A stretch of DNA of 31,591 bases from a virus: positions 1 through 31,591 of the IMG/VR virus record IMGVR_UViG_3300032753_000119. The stretch is one strand, 5' to 3'. Numbering within the stretch: position 1 is the stretch's first letter; the number at the start of each line of letters is the position of its first letter. Positions 1 to 8,513 of the stretch are shown here, piece after piece. Both the position numbers and the translations under genes were made by a program. The notes below the pieces were generated by a model, which saw only the letters and a program-made list of their open reading frames with translations, had not been told where the DNA came from and did no database searches.

Positions 1-363
1 ATCGCCTTCTGAATTTGCAGATATTAATACAGCTCCGGTAAAAGCTCCTAATGGCATTATTAATGAATCTGGAACAAGCCAATTTCCTCTGTAATAATGT
101 ATTACAAAGTTCATATAATCATCAAGTTCTACTGCACTTGTAAATCCTTGGCATTGATTATAATTTATTAACATTGAGTCGCCAGAATCATCAAATATAT
201 GCTCTTGATTATTAAAAGCATTAAACGCAAGTGTTAAATGAGAATTTACTGGAACTATTATATTTGTTCCAGAAATTGAAATTTTTGTTGCAGTAAGTGA
301 AAAAATCACAGATGCAAAAGCAAAGGTTGGTAGAAATGATAATAAAATGATTAGTTTTTTCAA
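1..363 (-). CDS. Secreted or membrane-targeted protein, C-terminus off the left edge
   Basis: Unrecognised. An open frame of 121 codons runs off the left edge. The only start is TTG at 363, whose bases overlap the TGA stop of the upstream gene (ATTGA), the kind of coupling used throughout this block. The N-terminus reads MKKLIILLSFLPTFAFA, a clear Sec-type signal sequence (two lysines, a hydrophobic core, an AxA-like site) with probable cleavage near residue 17. The visible mature part is rich in I, N, S and T with no motif I can name. It is the last visible gene of the leftward virion operon, so a structural or tail-associated job is plausible, but a signal peptide is unusual for a capsid-assembled protein; a secreted or envelope-acting protein is the alternative. 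The TTG start is an inference from the overlap. Confidence 0.6.
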   Translation of the reverse strand, partial: MKKLIILLSFLPTFAFASVIFSLTATKISISGTNIIVPVNSHLTLAFNAFNNQEHIFDDSGDSMLINYNQCQGFTSAVELDDYMNFVIHYYRGNWLVPDSLIMPLGAFTGAVLISANSEGD

Positions 364-1079
364 TCTTGTTGCCCTCCGTTTTGGCTGTTATCTTGCGAAT
401 ATGTTGGAGCCTGAGAAAGTGCTGTTTTATTTCTATCAAGGATAGGGTTTAAATCACTTCCAATATTAGTCTTATCGTTTGGAAGCAAAATAGCAAATCT
501 TGCCATTCCCATTACCTTGTTTATAAGAACTTCAACCTGGTCTTCTGCTATTGGAATTTCTGCATCTAAATCAATAAGGTGAACTGGGTCAATAGCAGTA
601 TATATCCACATGTCTATATACTGAACATTTATTTTTTCTATTCCATAGAGAAATAAAGATGAGCCTTCCCTAGCCATTTTTGGGGCTTTTGGCTTTGGGT
701 TTCTTATTGGTATTGCATACAAACTCCATATTTTAGCTGGAGATGTTTTTTCAAAAGGAACAGACATTGCGCTGTCACAATACTTGTAATCATCTAAATA
801 ATAAGTTACAAGATGTATTCCATTATCGTTTTCTAAATCAATAATAGAATCTGGCATTGTTACATACTTTCTAACACCAGATACTTGAACTTTTATTTGA
901 CCAATATGTGAAAGAAATTCTCCAGATTGTATTCTACGCTTTTGAAGCCTTTGCTGTATAAGTCTGTTTGCAATTACTTGCGTCCAGAATATGACAGTGT
1001 TGCGTTTTAAATCTGAATCATCTTTTGATTCTTCAATTGCTTGTAATACTGAATATGCTACGTATCTGTATGTTGCCAT
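360..1079 (-). CDS. Putative head-tail connector (neck/ring) protein, 239 aa
   Basis: No enzymatic motif. It is a soluble mixed alpha/beta protein beginning MATYRYVAYS with an N-terminal helical part, a central beta-rich part, and a segment LDAEIPIAEDQVEVLINKVM near residue 185 of the type seen in phage neck/adaptor proteins (acidic Pro-containing turn followed by a helix). The C-terminus (about 25 residues) is N/Q/S-rich and probably disordered. Its ATG at 1079 overlaps the last base of the upstream gene's stop, so the two are translationally coupled. Position downstream of portal, scaffold and MCP matches the connector genes of crAss-like and other podovirus-type genomes. The connector role is inferred from position and general character, not from a recognised domain; it could also be another minor virion protein. 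Confidence 0.55.
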   Translation of the reverse strand: MATYRYVAYSVLQAIEESKDDSDLKRNTVIFWTQVIANRLIQQRLQKRRIQSGEFLSHIGQIKVQVSGVRKYVTMPDSIIDLENDNGIHLVTYYLDDYKYCDSAMSVPFEKTSPAKIWSLYAIPIRNPKPKAPKMAREGSSLFLYGIEKINVQYIDMWIYTAIDPVHLIDLDAEIPIAEDQVEVLINKVMGMARFAILLPNDKTNIGSDLNPILDRNKTALSQAPTYSQDNSQNGGQQD

Positions 1080-1867
1080 TATGATATTGAAGAAAGCAAT
1101 TTAGATATATCAGTTTCTGTTACTTGCCAAATGTTAGTTTGGTCGCCTTGGGAATAAGATAAAAACTGCAATGCTTTTTCATATATAATATTAAACACTG
1201 ATGTTGGAAACTGCAAAGACTGTGTTGAGGATGTTACAGCCGTTGGCTTTATGATACAGAATATTGCACATTTTCTTAATGGAATACTTGGCTGTATTTC
1301 TATTGAAAATGCAGTTGTTACCGGGTCTTGATATGAATAAGGAGAAACATACATAAAGTCGACATTGAGCGAAGAACCTTCTACAAGCAATGATTGACTT
1401 ATATTTGTAGGCATAAAGCCTGGTGCAAATGGATTGTTTCTGTTTTCGTTTGACTCTTCTATACTTTTTCTAGCTGCTGAATACCAGCTATTCACAAACA
1501 TCAAATCAGTGTTTTCGTAAGATGCCGTAAACCCGGCGACTGGAGTTGGAGGCGTTGGTGGAGTTTTACTATTTGATGCAGTATTTGGAAGTGGAACAAT
1601 AGAATCTATTGTCCATATTGTATCGTCTATGCCAATACGAGATAGTGACGAAGTTGTAAATATCCTGCAAGATGCAAGTTCTTTTACAACTTCGTCACTA
1701 TCTTTATTGTTTGAGCGACTTTTATCTATTAACGATATTAGCCACTTTTGAGCAGAATCTATAGCAGGTATTATTTCGTTTGTGTCGCTATAATAATCTG
1801 TATCCGGCTGGGCATCAAGACCATTGCTTCGAATCCTTGCTATAATATCTGATACTAGTATTGGCAT
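1079..1867 (-). CDS. Putative neck/ring or other virion protein, 262 aa
   Basis: Unrecognised by motif. The N-terminus MPILVSDIIARIRSNGLDAQ followed by a helix (AIDSAQKWLISLIDKSR, about residues 37-53) resembles head-completion or adaptor proteins, which usually open with a short helix bundle. The middle contains a Pro/Thr-rich linker (TPPTPPTPV, near residue 103), and the C-terminal half is beta-rich with few charges. It overlaps the previous gene's stop by one base and the next gene's start by one base, so it sits in a tightly coupled operon of 1867-2799, this gene, and 360-1079. A connector or ring subunit of the portal-proximal neck is the most likely role by position. No alternative function is supported by the sequence. 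Confidence 0.5.
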   Translation of the reverse strand: MPILVSDIIARIRSNGLDAQPDTDYYSDTNEIIPAIDSAQKWLISLIDKSRSNNKDSDEVVKELASCRIFTTSSLSRIGIDDTIWTIDSIVPLPNTASNSKTPPTPPTPVAGFTASYENTDLMFVNSWYSAARKSIEESNENRNNPFAPGFMPTNISQSLLVEGSSLNVDFMYVSPYSYQDPVTTAFSIEIQPSIPLRKCAIFCIIKPTAVTSSTQSLQFPTSVFNIIYEKALQFLSYSQGDQTNIWQVTETDISKLLSSIS

Positions 1868-2799
1868 TAGTATACTGGTTGTACTTTTGTCATATCTTCA
1901 ACTTTACCAAATTGACTTCTTGTTGCAGCTACTGAGCCTCCGCTCTCTTGAACTACATCAACTTTACCCTGGAAGAAATTTTCAAGGTCTTTTGTTGACC
2001 TTCCCCTAACTTCGGCTTCGTGCTGCATCATTCTTTTCGCACGGTTTGTTGCAAGTTTCCTGCGAAGCTCAGAAAAATCCATAGTGTTTATTGCGATTCC
2101 TTCTCTTGCACAGGCTGCGCCAACTTCATGCTCACTCATCTGAGATACCATGTTAAATGCAATTGAAAGCTTTTCTGCCATAGCTGCTGTAATGTCCTTC
2201 CCGTCGCTAATCTTTTCAAAGATGTTTATATTAAACTCTGTGTGGTTCCTTATCCAGTTTGCCACTTTCTTTGAATAAATAACTGCTGCCGATACTGTCA
2301 AAAAAGATGGATTCTTTGCGTGCGATTGAGTAAGAACCCTTGATATTGTTTTAAACTTAACTGGTCTTCCGTAAGGAATCTGTATTGCACTTCCTTGCCT
2401 GTAATCATCAAACAGTGTTTTAGAAACGCTGTGAGCGAAGAAAAATGCCGGAGTTTCAAGAATGTCATCCTTATCAACTTCTTCGTATGGTATTGGCCTT
2501 TGCCCCAAAAACCTGTTGTCAATTTCAGAAGTATCTTTTATTGCTCCCGTTAACTGACTAAGCATTTTTTCCCACTTTTCATCGCTGCTTTCTCCGCTCT
2601 TTTTCTTTGCCATATCGGTAAGGTCAGTAAGCAATTCTAAAGGTATTGTTACGTTTTGGCCGCCAGAGTTTACGTTTTCTTTTGTTTGTTTTTCAAACTT
2701 TACATCTTCTTCATTATTCGTTTTTTGCTCTACAGAATTTGAGTTTTCTAACTCATCATCAAAATCTAGGCCTATAAAGGAAAGTTTTAGCTTTTTCAT
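1867..2799 (-). CDS. Putative virion protein with MKKL-type N-terminal box, 310 aa
   Basis: Unrecognised. The first residues MKKLKLSFIGLDFDDEL strongly resemble the first residues of the two genes upstream, MCP (MKKIIFSFIGE) and putative scaffold (MKRLNLIFISEE). After this box comes a low-complexity, charged, probably disordered stretch to about residue 75 (N, E, K, S rich), then a folded helical region with QRPIPYEEVDKDDILETPAF (about 104-123) and a helical C-terminal half rich in K, R, E and A. It is the first gene after the hairpin terminator that follows MCP, so it may be expressed at a lower level than MCP. It is probably a minor head component or internal virion protein; the role is inferred from position only. 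Confidence 0.5.
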   Translation of the reverse strand: MKKLKLSFIGLDFDDELENSNSVEQKTNNEEDVKFEKQTKENVNSGGQNVTIPLELLTDLTDMAKKKSGESSDEKWEKMLSQLTGAIKDTSEIDNRFLGQRPIPYEEVDKDDILETPAFFFAHSVSKTLFDDYRQGSAIQIPYGRPVKFKTISRVLTQSHAKNPSFLTVSAAVIYSKKVANWIRNHTEFNINIFEKISDGKDITAAMAEKLSIAFNMVSQMSEHEVGAACAREGIAINTMDFSELRRKLATNRAKRMMQHEAEVRGRSTKDLENFFQGKVDVVQESGGSVAATRSQFGKVEDMTKVQPVY

Positions 2800-2829
2800 A
2801 TTTATTAATTTAGGAGTTTATACTAAAAG

Positions 2830-2859
2830 AAAACGCCAGATATTGCTATCTGGCGTTTT
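2830..2859 (-). terminator. Hairpin terminator downstream of MCP
   Basis: CGCCAGATA (834-842 of this kb) pairs perfectly with TATCTGGCG (847-855) around a 4-base loop. It is flanked by A-runs on one side and T-runs on the other, so the leftward transcript ends in a 9-bp stem followed by TTTTCTTTTAG. It sits 20-50 bases past the MCP stop and before the 310-aa gene, and could act in either direction. It probably causes partial termination, setting MCP above the downstream connector genes. Confidence 0.8.
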
Positions 2860-2881
2860 ACTCTTATTTCAGTCTAAATCA

Positions 2882-4180
2882 CTATGGAAGGTCAGTGATA
2901 TTGATGTAGCCACCTCCAAGTGGGTTATAGTATTCAATACCAAACGTTGCTGTCATCCATGTATCAACGTAGTTTTGAAGTGTTCCTTGATTAACCCTGG
3001 CCAATGTTTCTCCCATTTCTTCAGGCAAGAAATAGCATGGCTGAATTGCTTCCTGGTCAACCAGTATTAAACGGCTTCTCCAACTTGAAGGGAAGCAAGA
3101 TGGTTCTTCAAAACGCTTGATAGGAACAAACACAATGTTTGTAGAACCTATCGAAACGCTGTTAAGCTCAAGCTTTGCTACCATGTCGTTAGGAGTGTAA
3201 CGTGTAAGCTGTCGCTTGTATTGCTGGCTAAGGTAATGTATACAGCGGTTTGCTCCGTAAAGGAAGCGTGTCTTTCCATAAACACCGTATTCAGTATCCA
3301 GTGCCAGCTCCTCAAGTGCTTGAGGAAGGTTTGAAAGTGTTACCGAAGTGTTTGCTGAGCCTGCAGCTTGCATGATAGGGAATATACCACCAGAAGTTTT
3401 TGCCTTCTGGCCATTTGCAAGTGTTACTTCACCCATTTGGCCGTTCCAGTAAACGTTGGCAAGGTCAATACGGAATTGGTCTTGCATACGCTTGCGCTGC
3501 ATTTGCAGGAAGTTGCTTAAGGTTCCGGCTCTCTTATACTTTTCATACTCCATTTTGCCCCAACGCTGTGCTTTAATAAGCATCTGGATGTAGTTGGTTC
3601 TTTCTACAGTTTCAATGCGGTAGTATTGGCTGATTGCGTTTGCTCCATCTGCTTCAACAGGCGATAAGTTTGCAAATACAGTTGAGCCCTGGGCGCCAGC
3701 CGGTATTGCTGTAAGAACACCGTTTGTAGGGGCTGATATTACCACTGTTCCGGCACCTGAGTTGACAGCTGTTATTGTTCCTCTGGTATTGTCTGGGTAG
3801 ACAACAATCATATCGGTAGATACCGAGTTGATGTTTGCGATAGGAACAGTTTGAGTTGCTCCGGATGCAATACCGGCATTTGCTCCAACTATAATAGGGT
3901 CGCGGCCAAAGGTCATTTCATGGTAGAACCATTCATCAGAGTTAACCAGTTTGGGAGCCTTCATTCCAAGTATTTTTAGGTCAAAATACTGTTGAGGAGC
4001 TGCGTCATAAATTATCTGGCGAACTACGCGTTGAACGGCAGTTGTAACTTGGTGGCCATAAGCTTGGGCATATCTTGAGCCCGGAGCGTTTACGTTTCTG
4101 TTCTGAAATGGAGATGTTTCAGGAACTGTTGGACTGTACAAAAGGGTTTCTCCAATGAAGGAGAAGATTATCTTTTTCAT
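2882..4180 (-). CDS. Major capsid protein (probable), 432 aa
   Basis: This is the probable major capsid protein forming the icosahedral shell. Evidence is position and composition: it follows portal and a scaffold-like gene, is 432 aa long, and has the balanced, A/G/T/N-rich, Cys-poor composition and dense use of frequent codons typical of an abundant shell protein. After the short N-terminal box MKKIIFSFIGE, the sequence reads through an N-arm-like region (about residues 20-60), a basic stretch near residues 205-240 (KRAGTLSNFLQMQRKRMQD), and a C-terminal segment rich in aromatic and Gly residues, consistent with an HK97-type fold, although that fold cannot be proved by eye. It starts at ATG 4180, six bases after the putative scaffold stop. 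A hairpin terminator follows directly, supporting strong separate expression. Crass-like MCPs are of comparable size. Confidence 0.75.
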   Translation of the reverse strand: MKKIIFSFIGETLLYSPTVPETSPFQNRNVNAPGSRYAQAYGHQVTTAVQRVVRQIIYDAAPQQYFDLKILGMKAPKLVNSDEWFYHEMTFGRDPIIVGANAGIASGATQTVPIANINSVSTDMIVVYPDNTRGTITAVNSGAGTVVISAPTNGVLTAIPAGAQGSTVFANLSPVEADGANAISQYYRIETVERTNYIQMLIKAQRWGKMEYEKYKRAGTLSNFLQMQRKRMQDQFRIDLANVYWNGQMGEVTLANGQKAKTSGGIFPIMQAAGSANTSVTLSNLPQALEELALDTEYGVYGKTRFLYGANRCIHYLSQQYKRQLTRYTPNDMVAKLELNSVSIGSTNIVFVPIKRFEEPSCFPSSWRSRLILVDQEAIQPCYFLPEEMGETLARVNQGTLQNYVDTWMTATFGIEYYNPLGGGYINITDLP

Positions 4181-4186
4181 GTTTGA

Positions 4187-5392
4187 TTAATAAGTAAGTT
4201 GCGTTGAAACTTGTGATTGTTGAAGGAGTTCAAGTGCCTTCTTTTCTTCATCTGTTAGTGTTGCTTGTTGACCTGCTCCGCCTTTGTTACCGTCGGTCTG
4301 TGTTGTCTTAAGGACTTCAGCTTTACCTTCTGAATATCCTTTGTTTTTGGCAATGGCTACCGCTGCCTTTAAAACATCAGCTCCTGTAATTGCGAATGCT
4401 ACTCTTTCAAATCCTTCTTTAGTAAGTTTTCCATCCTTGCCTACAAATAATGATGCAATGCCTTCTTTGGCAATTACATTCTCAATTCTTTCTAGGTCTT
4501 CTGATTTGAATTGAGGATACTTTGATGTAAACTGATTTTTTGATTCTGCAATTGACGCGGCCCATTCTCTTGCTGTAGCTGCATCTTTTGTTTTTATCGC
4601 TTCTTGTTGATTTTGAAACAAAGCTTTTTCTGCTTCAAATTTTGACTGTGCAACTTTGATGCTTTTTGCAACTGCTTTGTCTTCAATGCTTGCGTTAGAT
4701 TCAATTTTATCTTCAGGGAAAAAGTAGTTATGAATTGAAATTTTTGCCTCGTCCGATAACTTTGCAAAATCTTTTGTAAGGTCAAGGGCTGGTGCTGAAC
4801 CGATTACCGTTCTCCAATCTTTGCCATCTGCAACAGCTCTTATAGCGCTTTGTATTTCTTTTGGCAACGCTTCGAGTGAAGAGGTCAACTCTTGCAATTG
4901 TGTTTTAACGGTTGTAACAGATGCCACTTCTTGCTTGGTTGTTGCAAAGTCACTTATAAACTTTTCAAACCAATCTGGTTGCGCCGTGTCAAATCCTAGC
5001 TTCCCGGCAACATCGTTTAGTTGCTCAGGCTTTGCGCCTTTAAAATCAGGAGTTTTGGTTCCTCCAAAGAAAGGAAGATTTTCAAATTCATTTGCTTGGC
5101 CGCCTTTGTTATCATCCTGTTGCGTATTTGCCCCTCCGCCTTGGCCTCCTGCCGCAGGAGCTTGTTGTTGCTGTTGCTGCTGTTGATTGCCGTCAAAGGC
5201 AGTGTGCATATCCTTGTTAATTTGTATTAATTTTGCAATCTCAGGGTCATTTGCAAGTTGAGGATTATCTGCAAGTAATCCTTCTAGTGCAGACAATTGA
5301 GATGCAATTTCAGGCGTAATGTCCTGTGGAGTAATATCTCCTGGCTTTACCGCTATCTCTTCTGAGATGAAAATTAAATTTAACCGTTTCAT
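4187..5392 (-). CDS. Putative scaffolding protein, 401 aa
   Basis: This gene lies between portal and MCP, the usual place of a scaffolding (assembly-chaperone) gene. The protein is acidic, almost Cys-free and mostly helical. It has a short N-terminal box (MKRLNLIFISEE), a helical region, then a low-complexity linker at about residues 70-100 made of a Gln run followed by Ala/Gly/Gln/Asp, then a long helical and coiled-coil-like region (about 150-350) rich in K, E, A and Q, and a Q/T-rich tail. This build, disordered plus coiled coil with little hydrophobic core, is typical of scaffolds. No protease motif is seen. A minor head protein is the alternative. The Gln run is coded by alternating CAA/CAG, so it is not a simple slippage tract. 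Confidence 0.6.
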   Translation of the reverse strand: MKRLNLIFISEEIAVKPGDITPQDITPEIASQLSALEGLLADNPQLANDPEIAKLIQINKDMHTAFDGNQQQQQQQQAPAAGGQGGGANTQQDDNKGGQANEFENLPFFGGTKTPDFKGAKPEQLNDVAGKLGFDTAQPDWFEKFISDFATTKQEVASVTTVKTQLQELTSSLEALPKEIQSAIRAVADGKDWRTVIGSAPALDLTKDFAKLSDEAKISIHNYFFPEDKIESNASIEDKAVAKSIKVAQSKFEAEKALFQNQQEAIKTKDAATAREWAASIAESKNQFTSKYPQFKSEDLERIENVIAKEGIASLFVGKDGKLTKEGFERVAFAITGADVLKAAVAIAKNKGYSEGKAEVLKTTQTDGNKGGAGQQATLTDEEKKALELLQQSQVSTQLTY

Positions 5393-5446
5393 ATTTTATG
5401 CGTTTAATATGTCAAAGATAAGACTTTAACTGAGATGTATAAAAGA

Positions 5447-7693
5447 CTATTTTTTACTTTGCTGTTGTTTATCTTGACCTCTTTTTGCAACAGCCGCAGC
5501 TATGCCAGCCTTTACTATCTCTGCATTACTTTTCATTTGCTGAATGTTAGTTTTATTCTGCAAATCCTTATCTTGTATCTCTGACTGATTTTGATGTTCA
5601 AGTTCTGCTGCTGCGGTTTGTTGCTGAACAGATGCTTGCTGAACTGCTGGAGCTGCTGCAGCTTGTTGTTTTTGCAATTCAACTTTAAGTCCAGTAAACT
5701 CTCTTAATCCATACACCGCCTCTTGAACGGTTGAATTATTAAAGTATTTTGCAAAGGTTTGCTGGTCAATTAATTGCGACTGCAAAAATCCCATTAGCAT
5801 TTGATTTGCAGCATCCCTTTCGTTATAGAAATCTGGAGACCTTCTAATTTTAGCTCTAAAGTCTTCTAGTTCATAATTTTTTGACATCTGAAATATAATA
5901 ACTCCCTCATCGCCAACTTCTAATGCAAGTTGACGTTGATTTGAAGCATATATTCTTTTGCCACGATTAACCATAGAGTTGTAGGCCATCATATACATTC
6001 TTTCTATTCCATAGAAGAATGGCTCCTGCATTGCAGTAGCCTGTGTTATATTTTGGTCTGCTTGTCCAGTAGATGCCCTATATGGATTTACATTTCCAGT
6101 TAATGCCTGTCCGCCACCGAAGTTTTCATTTGCTATAACCTTCATTTTTTCTGCTATATCATAAAGAACCATTGTTCCTTGTTTTATAGTAGAATCATAG
6201 TTTCCAACTGCGTTGTTTAATTGCCTTTGAGCCCTTACAAACACAGGCCTGCTTGTGTTCATGTTTCTTTGGATGCCTTGTTCTCCATCTTGAGGGTCAA
6301 CAACATCTTTATCAATTATTGTTCCAGAGCCACGACTATTATTAACATGAGATTCTGCAACTGACAAAACCCTATTCATGTATCTTTGTGGAGATATGAG
6401 GCAATCAACAGGAGATATAACTTCTCCAAGTATATAAGAATAAGTATACGGCTTGTACGGATAATCAATCCACTCGTGTCTGTATGAATACTTTTGTGAA
6501 TATGGACGTATTCCATAGTTTAATACTATGTCCATACTTCCACCTCCACCATTTATAAACTCGCCTGGGATAAACTCACAAAATCTACATGAATCTGTTG
6601 GAACTATCTGTGTATTATTTGTTATCTTATCTTTTCCTTTGTTTAATACAGTTCTTATCCATTCGTAGTCGTCTGCGAATTGAGCTAACTCAGATACTGG
6701 TATGAGCTCGTTTTCAGGGTTTTTATCTGTTATTTCTTTGAGTATAGGGTATCCATACTCGTCGTAAAATGCCCCGTGTCTTGTTGTTTCAATATCCCTC
6801 CAATACATTCTATATGTTGGAAGTTTCTGGGCGTAATTTACATAGAATGAAATTATATTGTGAAGTCCAACTATGTTACTCATAGATGAATCCTCAATTC
6901 TTTTTCTTTCGTCTTCACTAAGGTTTTGATGCTCTTCATATATATCTGTTCCAGAAAGCATTTCAAACTCGCCCATAAACTCAGCGTCACGTAAATCTGG
7001 ATACTCGCATGACATATCAAAGATAAATCTTTCAGGAGCAACTCTTCCCCATACCTGTTCTTCGTTTCTGTCTATTTCTCTTGGTATTGCAATGCCCGCT
7101 AGTGATAAGTCTTCGGCAAATTTTCCCTTCAATGCTGGAAGGTCATTTTTTACTTCTGATATATATTTCAGAAGATGATTCATGTTTCTTGTATACTCGT
7201 CAATATACAAGTTATTAAATGTAGCTGATGTTTCTTCTGGGTTAAGACCAACGCCAAACTGCTGCTGTATTTGCTGTTGAAGCTGTGGATTGCCCTTGGC
7301 TTTAGCTGCCATCTTAGTCCAATAAAGCATTGCGTCAAGTGCTTGGTCGCGACGATTCTTGGATTCGCGAGATATTGAAACTACTTCTGCGCTCATATCC
7401 ATTTTTATAGCAGAGCCCCTAAGGTATTCTACAAATGGCTTTACAATGTTAGATACCCACTTTATCCGGTTACGAACTTCGCCGGACTCGTCCATCAAGA
7501 AGCCTTCAAGGTCTTCTTCAAATATCCACTGGTATCCTTTATAAAAAGATACGTTAGTTAAATATCTTGACACAAATGCCTGATGAGAATAAAGGTTATA
7601 GTTACCTATACACCAACGAGCATAGTCGGTGTGATACTTTTCATCTTTTACATCAGTAAGTCTATTTGGCCTTGGCGGTATGTTTACTAGCAT
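5447..7693 (-). CDS. Portal protein, 748 aa
   Basis: This is the probable portal: a dodecameric ring at the packaging vertex through which TerL pumps DNA. The length is close to that of large podovirus/crAss-like portals. The segment RNRIKWVSNIVKPFVEYLRG (about residues 76-95) is a typical portal N-domain motif (a basic-aromatic helix ending the wing, of the type NRI...NIVKPIVEYL). A long mixed alpha/beta body follows, then a region ENFGGGQALTGNVNPYRAST (about 536-555), and a C-terminal Gln/Ala-rich, probably coiled-coil or disordered tail from about residue 680 (QKQQAAAAPAVQQ). It starts at ATG 7693, one base after the 213-aa gene stop, and ends 54 bases before the putative scaffold start. 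Gene order TerL, 213 aa, portal, scaffold, MCP supports the call. Confidence 0.8.
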   Translation of the reverse strand: MLVNIPPRPNRLTDVKDEKYHTDYARWCIGNYNLYSHQAFVSRYLTNVSFYKGYQWIFEEDLEGFLMDESGEVRNRIKWVSNIVKPFVEYLRGSAIKMDMSAEVVSISRESKNRRDQALDAMLYWTKMAAKAKGNPQLQQQIQQQFGVGLNPEETSATFNNLYIDEYTRNMNHLLKYISEVKNDLPALKGKFAEDLSLAGIAIPREIDRNEEQVWGRVAPERFIFDMSCEYPDLRDAEFMGEFEMLSGTDIYEEHQNLSEDERKRIEDSSMSNIVGLHNIISFYVNYAQKLPTYRMYWRDIETTRHGAFYDEYGYPILKEITDKNPENELIPVSELAQFADDYEWIRTVLNKGKDKITNNTQIVPTDSCRFCEFIPGEFINGGGGSMDIVLNYGIRPYSQKYSYRHEWIDYPYKPYTYSYILGEVISPVDCLISPQRYMNRVLSVAESHVNNSRGSGTIIDKDVVDPQDGEQGIQRNMNTSRPVFVRAQRQLNNAVGNYDSTIKQGTMVLYDIAEKMKVIANENFGGGQALTGNVNPYRASTGQADQNITQATAMQEPFFYGIERMYMMAYNSMVNRGKRIYASNQRQLALEVGDEGVIIFQMSKNYELEDFRAKIRRSPDFYNERDAANQMLMGFLQSQLIDQQTFAKYFNNSTVQEAVYGLREFTGLKVELQKQQAAAAPAVQQASVQQQTAAAELEHQNQSEIQDKDLQNKTNIQQMKSNAEIVKAGIAAAVAKRGQDKQQQSKK

Positions 7694-7694
7694 A

Positions 7695-8336
7695 TTAATC
7701 TCCAGCTAAAATTAAGTCCATGATTGTTGCTTGTGCATTGAGCTGCGCACCACTTTTCTTTACTGCCTCTTTTACTCCATAAGAGCTTTCTATTTCTGGC
7801 ACTAAGGTTTGCAGGTTTTCAGATGCTGATTTTACAATTTTTAGGTATTCTAACTTTTCAGAAGGTGTCATTTCTTTCATTTCCTCCTGAGATATTTCAA
7901 CCATTTTCTCCATGTTTTCAAACATCTTTTCATTCATCATTTTAGCTCTCATTCTTAATGAGGGCTTAAACAATTTCATTCTAGAACATGCAGTTTTTAT
8001 TTTCTGCGGAAACATAAATGTCAGGTATTCATTCCTGGCATAATCATTAAGTCTTTTTCCTACTCCAGATATTTCTAATGCCTTTTTTACAAACTCAATC
8101 ATTTTACTTTCGACATTTTCTGCCTTGCCTAAAAAGTATGGAGATGTGTTGTTTGCTATGCACCATACTAATATTAATTCAGAATTTGTAAGTGGCGCAA
8201 ACTCGGCTATTTCAGCTAACTCAGGATATTCAATCTTCATCTCTTTTCCTTCTGATGGAAGAAATAAATATGTTTTAGTTTTTACAACTAAATCGTCCTT
8301 GTGAATGAAGTCTTTATCTAAATCAATGTTGTTCAT
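7695..8336 (-). CDS. Conserved-position virion protein between TerL and portal, 213 aa
   Basis: Unrecognised. The protein is soluble, Lys/Glu/Met-rich and mostly helical. A long helical run with many Met and Lys residues lies at about residues 120-165 (MRAKMMNEKMFENMEKMVEI), and the C-terminus has a helix ending in ATIMDLILAGD. Crass-like genomes carry a gene of this size between terL and portal, so it is probably a packaging or head-assembly component; that is inference from position. It is the first gene after the intergenic element at 8412-8506 and so probably the first gene of a separately controlled head-gene transcript. Its ATG is at 8336, with portal following after one base. Confidence 0.5.
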   Translation of the reverse strand: MNNIDLDKDFIHKDDLVVKTKTYLFLPSEGKEMKIEYPELAEIAEFAPLTNSELILVWCIANNTSPYFLGKAENVESKMIEFVKKALEISGVGKRLNDYARNEYLTFMFPQKIKTACSRMKLFKPSLRMRAKMMNEKMFENMEKMVEISQEEMKEMTPSEKLEYLKIVKSASENLQTLVPEIESSYGVKEAVKKSGAQLNAQATIMDLILAGD

Positions 8337-8411
8337 AATATCGCTTAAACTGTATTGACTGTATATAAAATTGTAAATTTGATATTATTATGTATGCAAG
8401 TGCCTCTATTT

Positions 8412-8506
8412 ATCGTTTATATTCGTTTTAACGTTGTTTTGCGGCATTGCCCATATTTGTATACCATACGAAAATGGACGCGTTTAAAACGCATTTAAAC
8501 GTTCTG
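8412..8506 (-). promoter_or_regulatory. Upstream inverted-repeat element, copy 1 (serves 8336 minus)
   Basis: In the direction of the downstream leftward gene, a left arm CGTTTAAATGCGTTTTAAACG (reverse of about 8481-8502) and a right arm AACGTTAAAACG followed by AATATAAACG (reverse of about 8416-8434) face each other as imperfect inverted repeats about 48 bases apart. Closely similar elements lie at 18348-18437 and 29164-29252, each just before a gene or operon in the same orientation. No host-type TTG/TAnnTTTG promoter is visible in the sense direction here. It may be a phage-specific promoter or a regulator binding site. Confidence 0.65.
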
Positions 8507-8513
8507 ACTTTAG

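Noticed and set aside
4821-5186. Cys-rich plus-strand frame opposite the putative scaffold gene
   Set aside because: The Cys run is the complement of the Gln run in the scaffold; orientation is opposite to the whole block.
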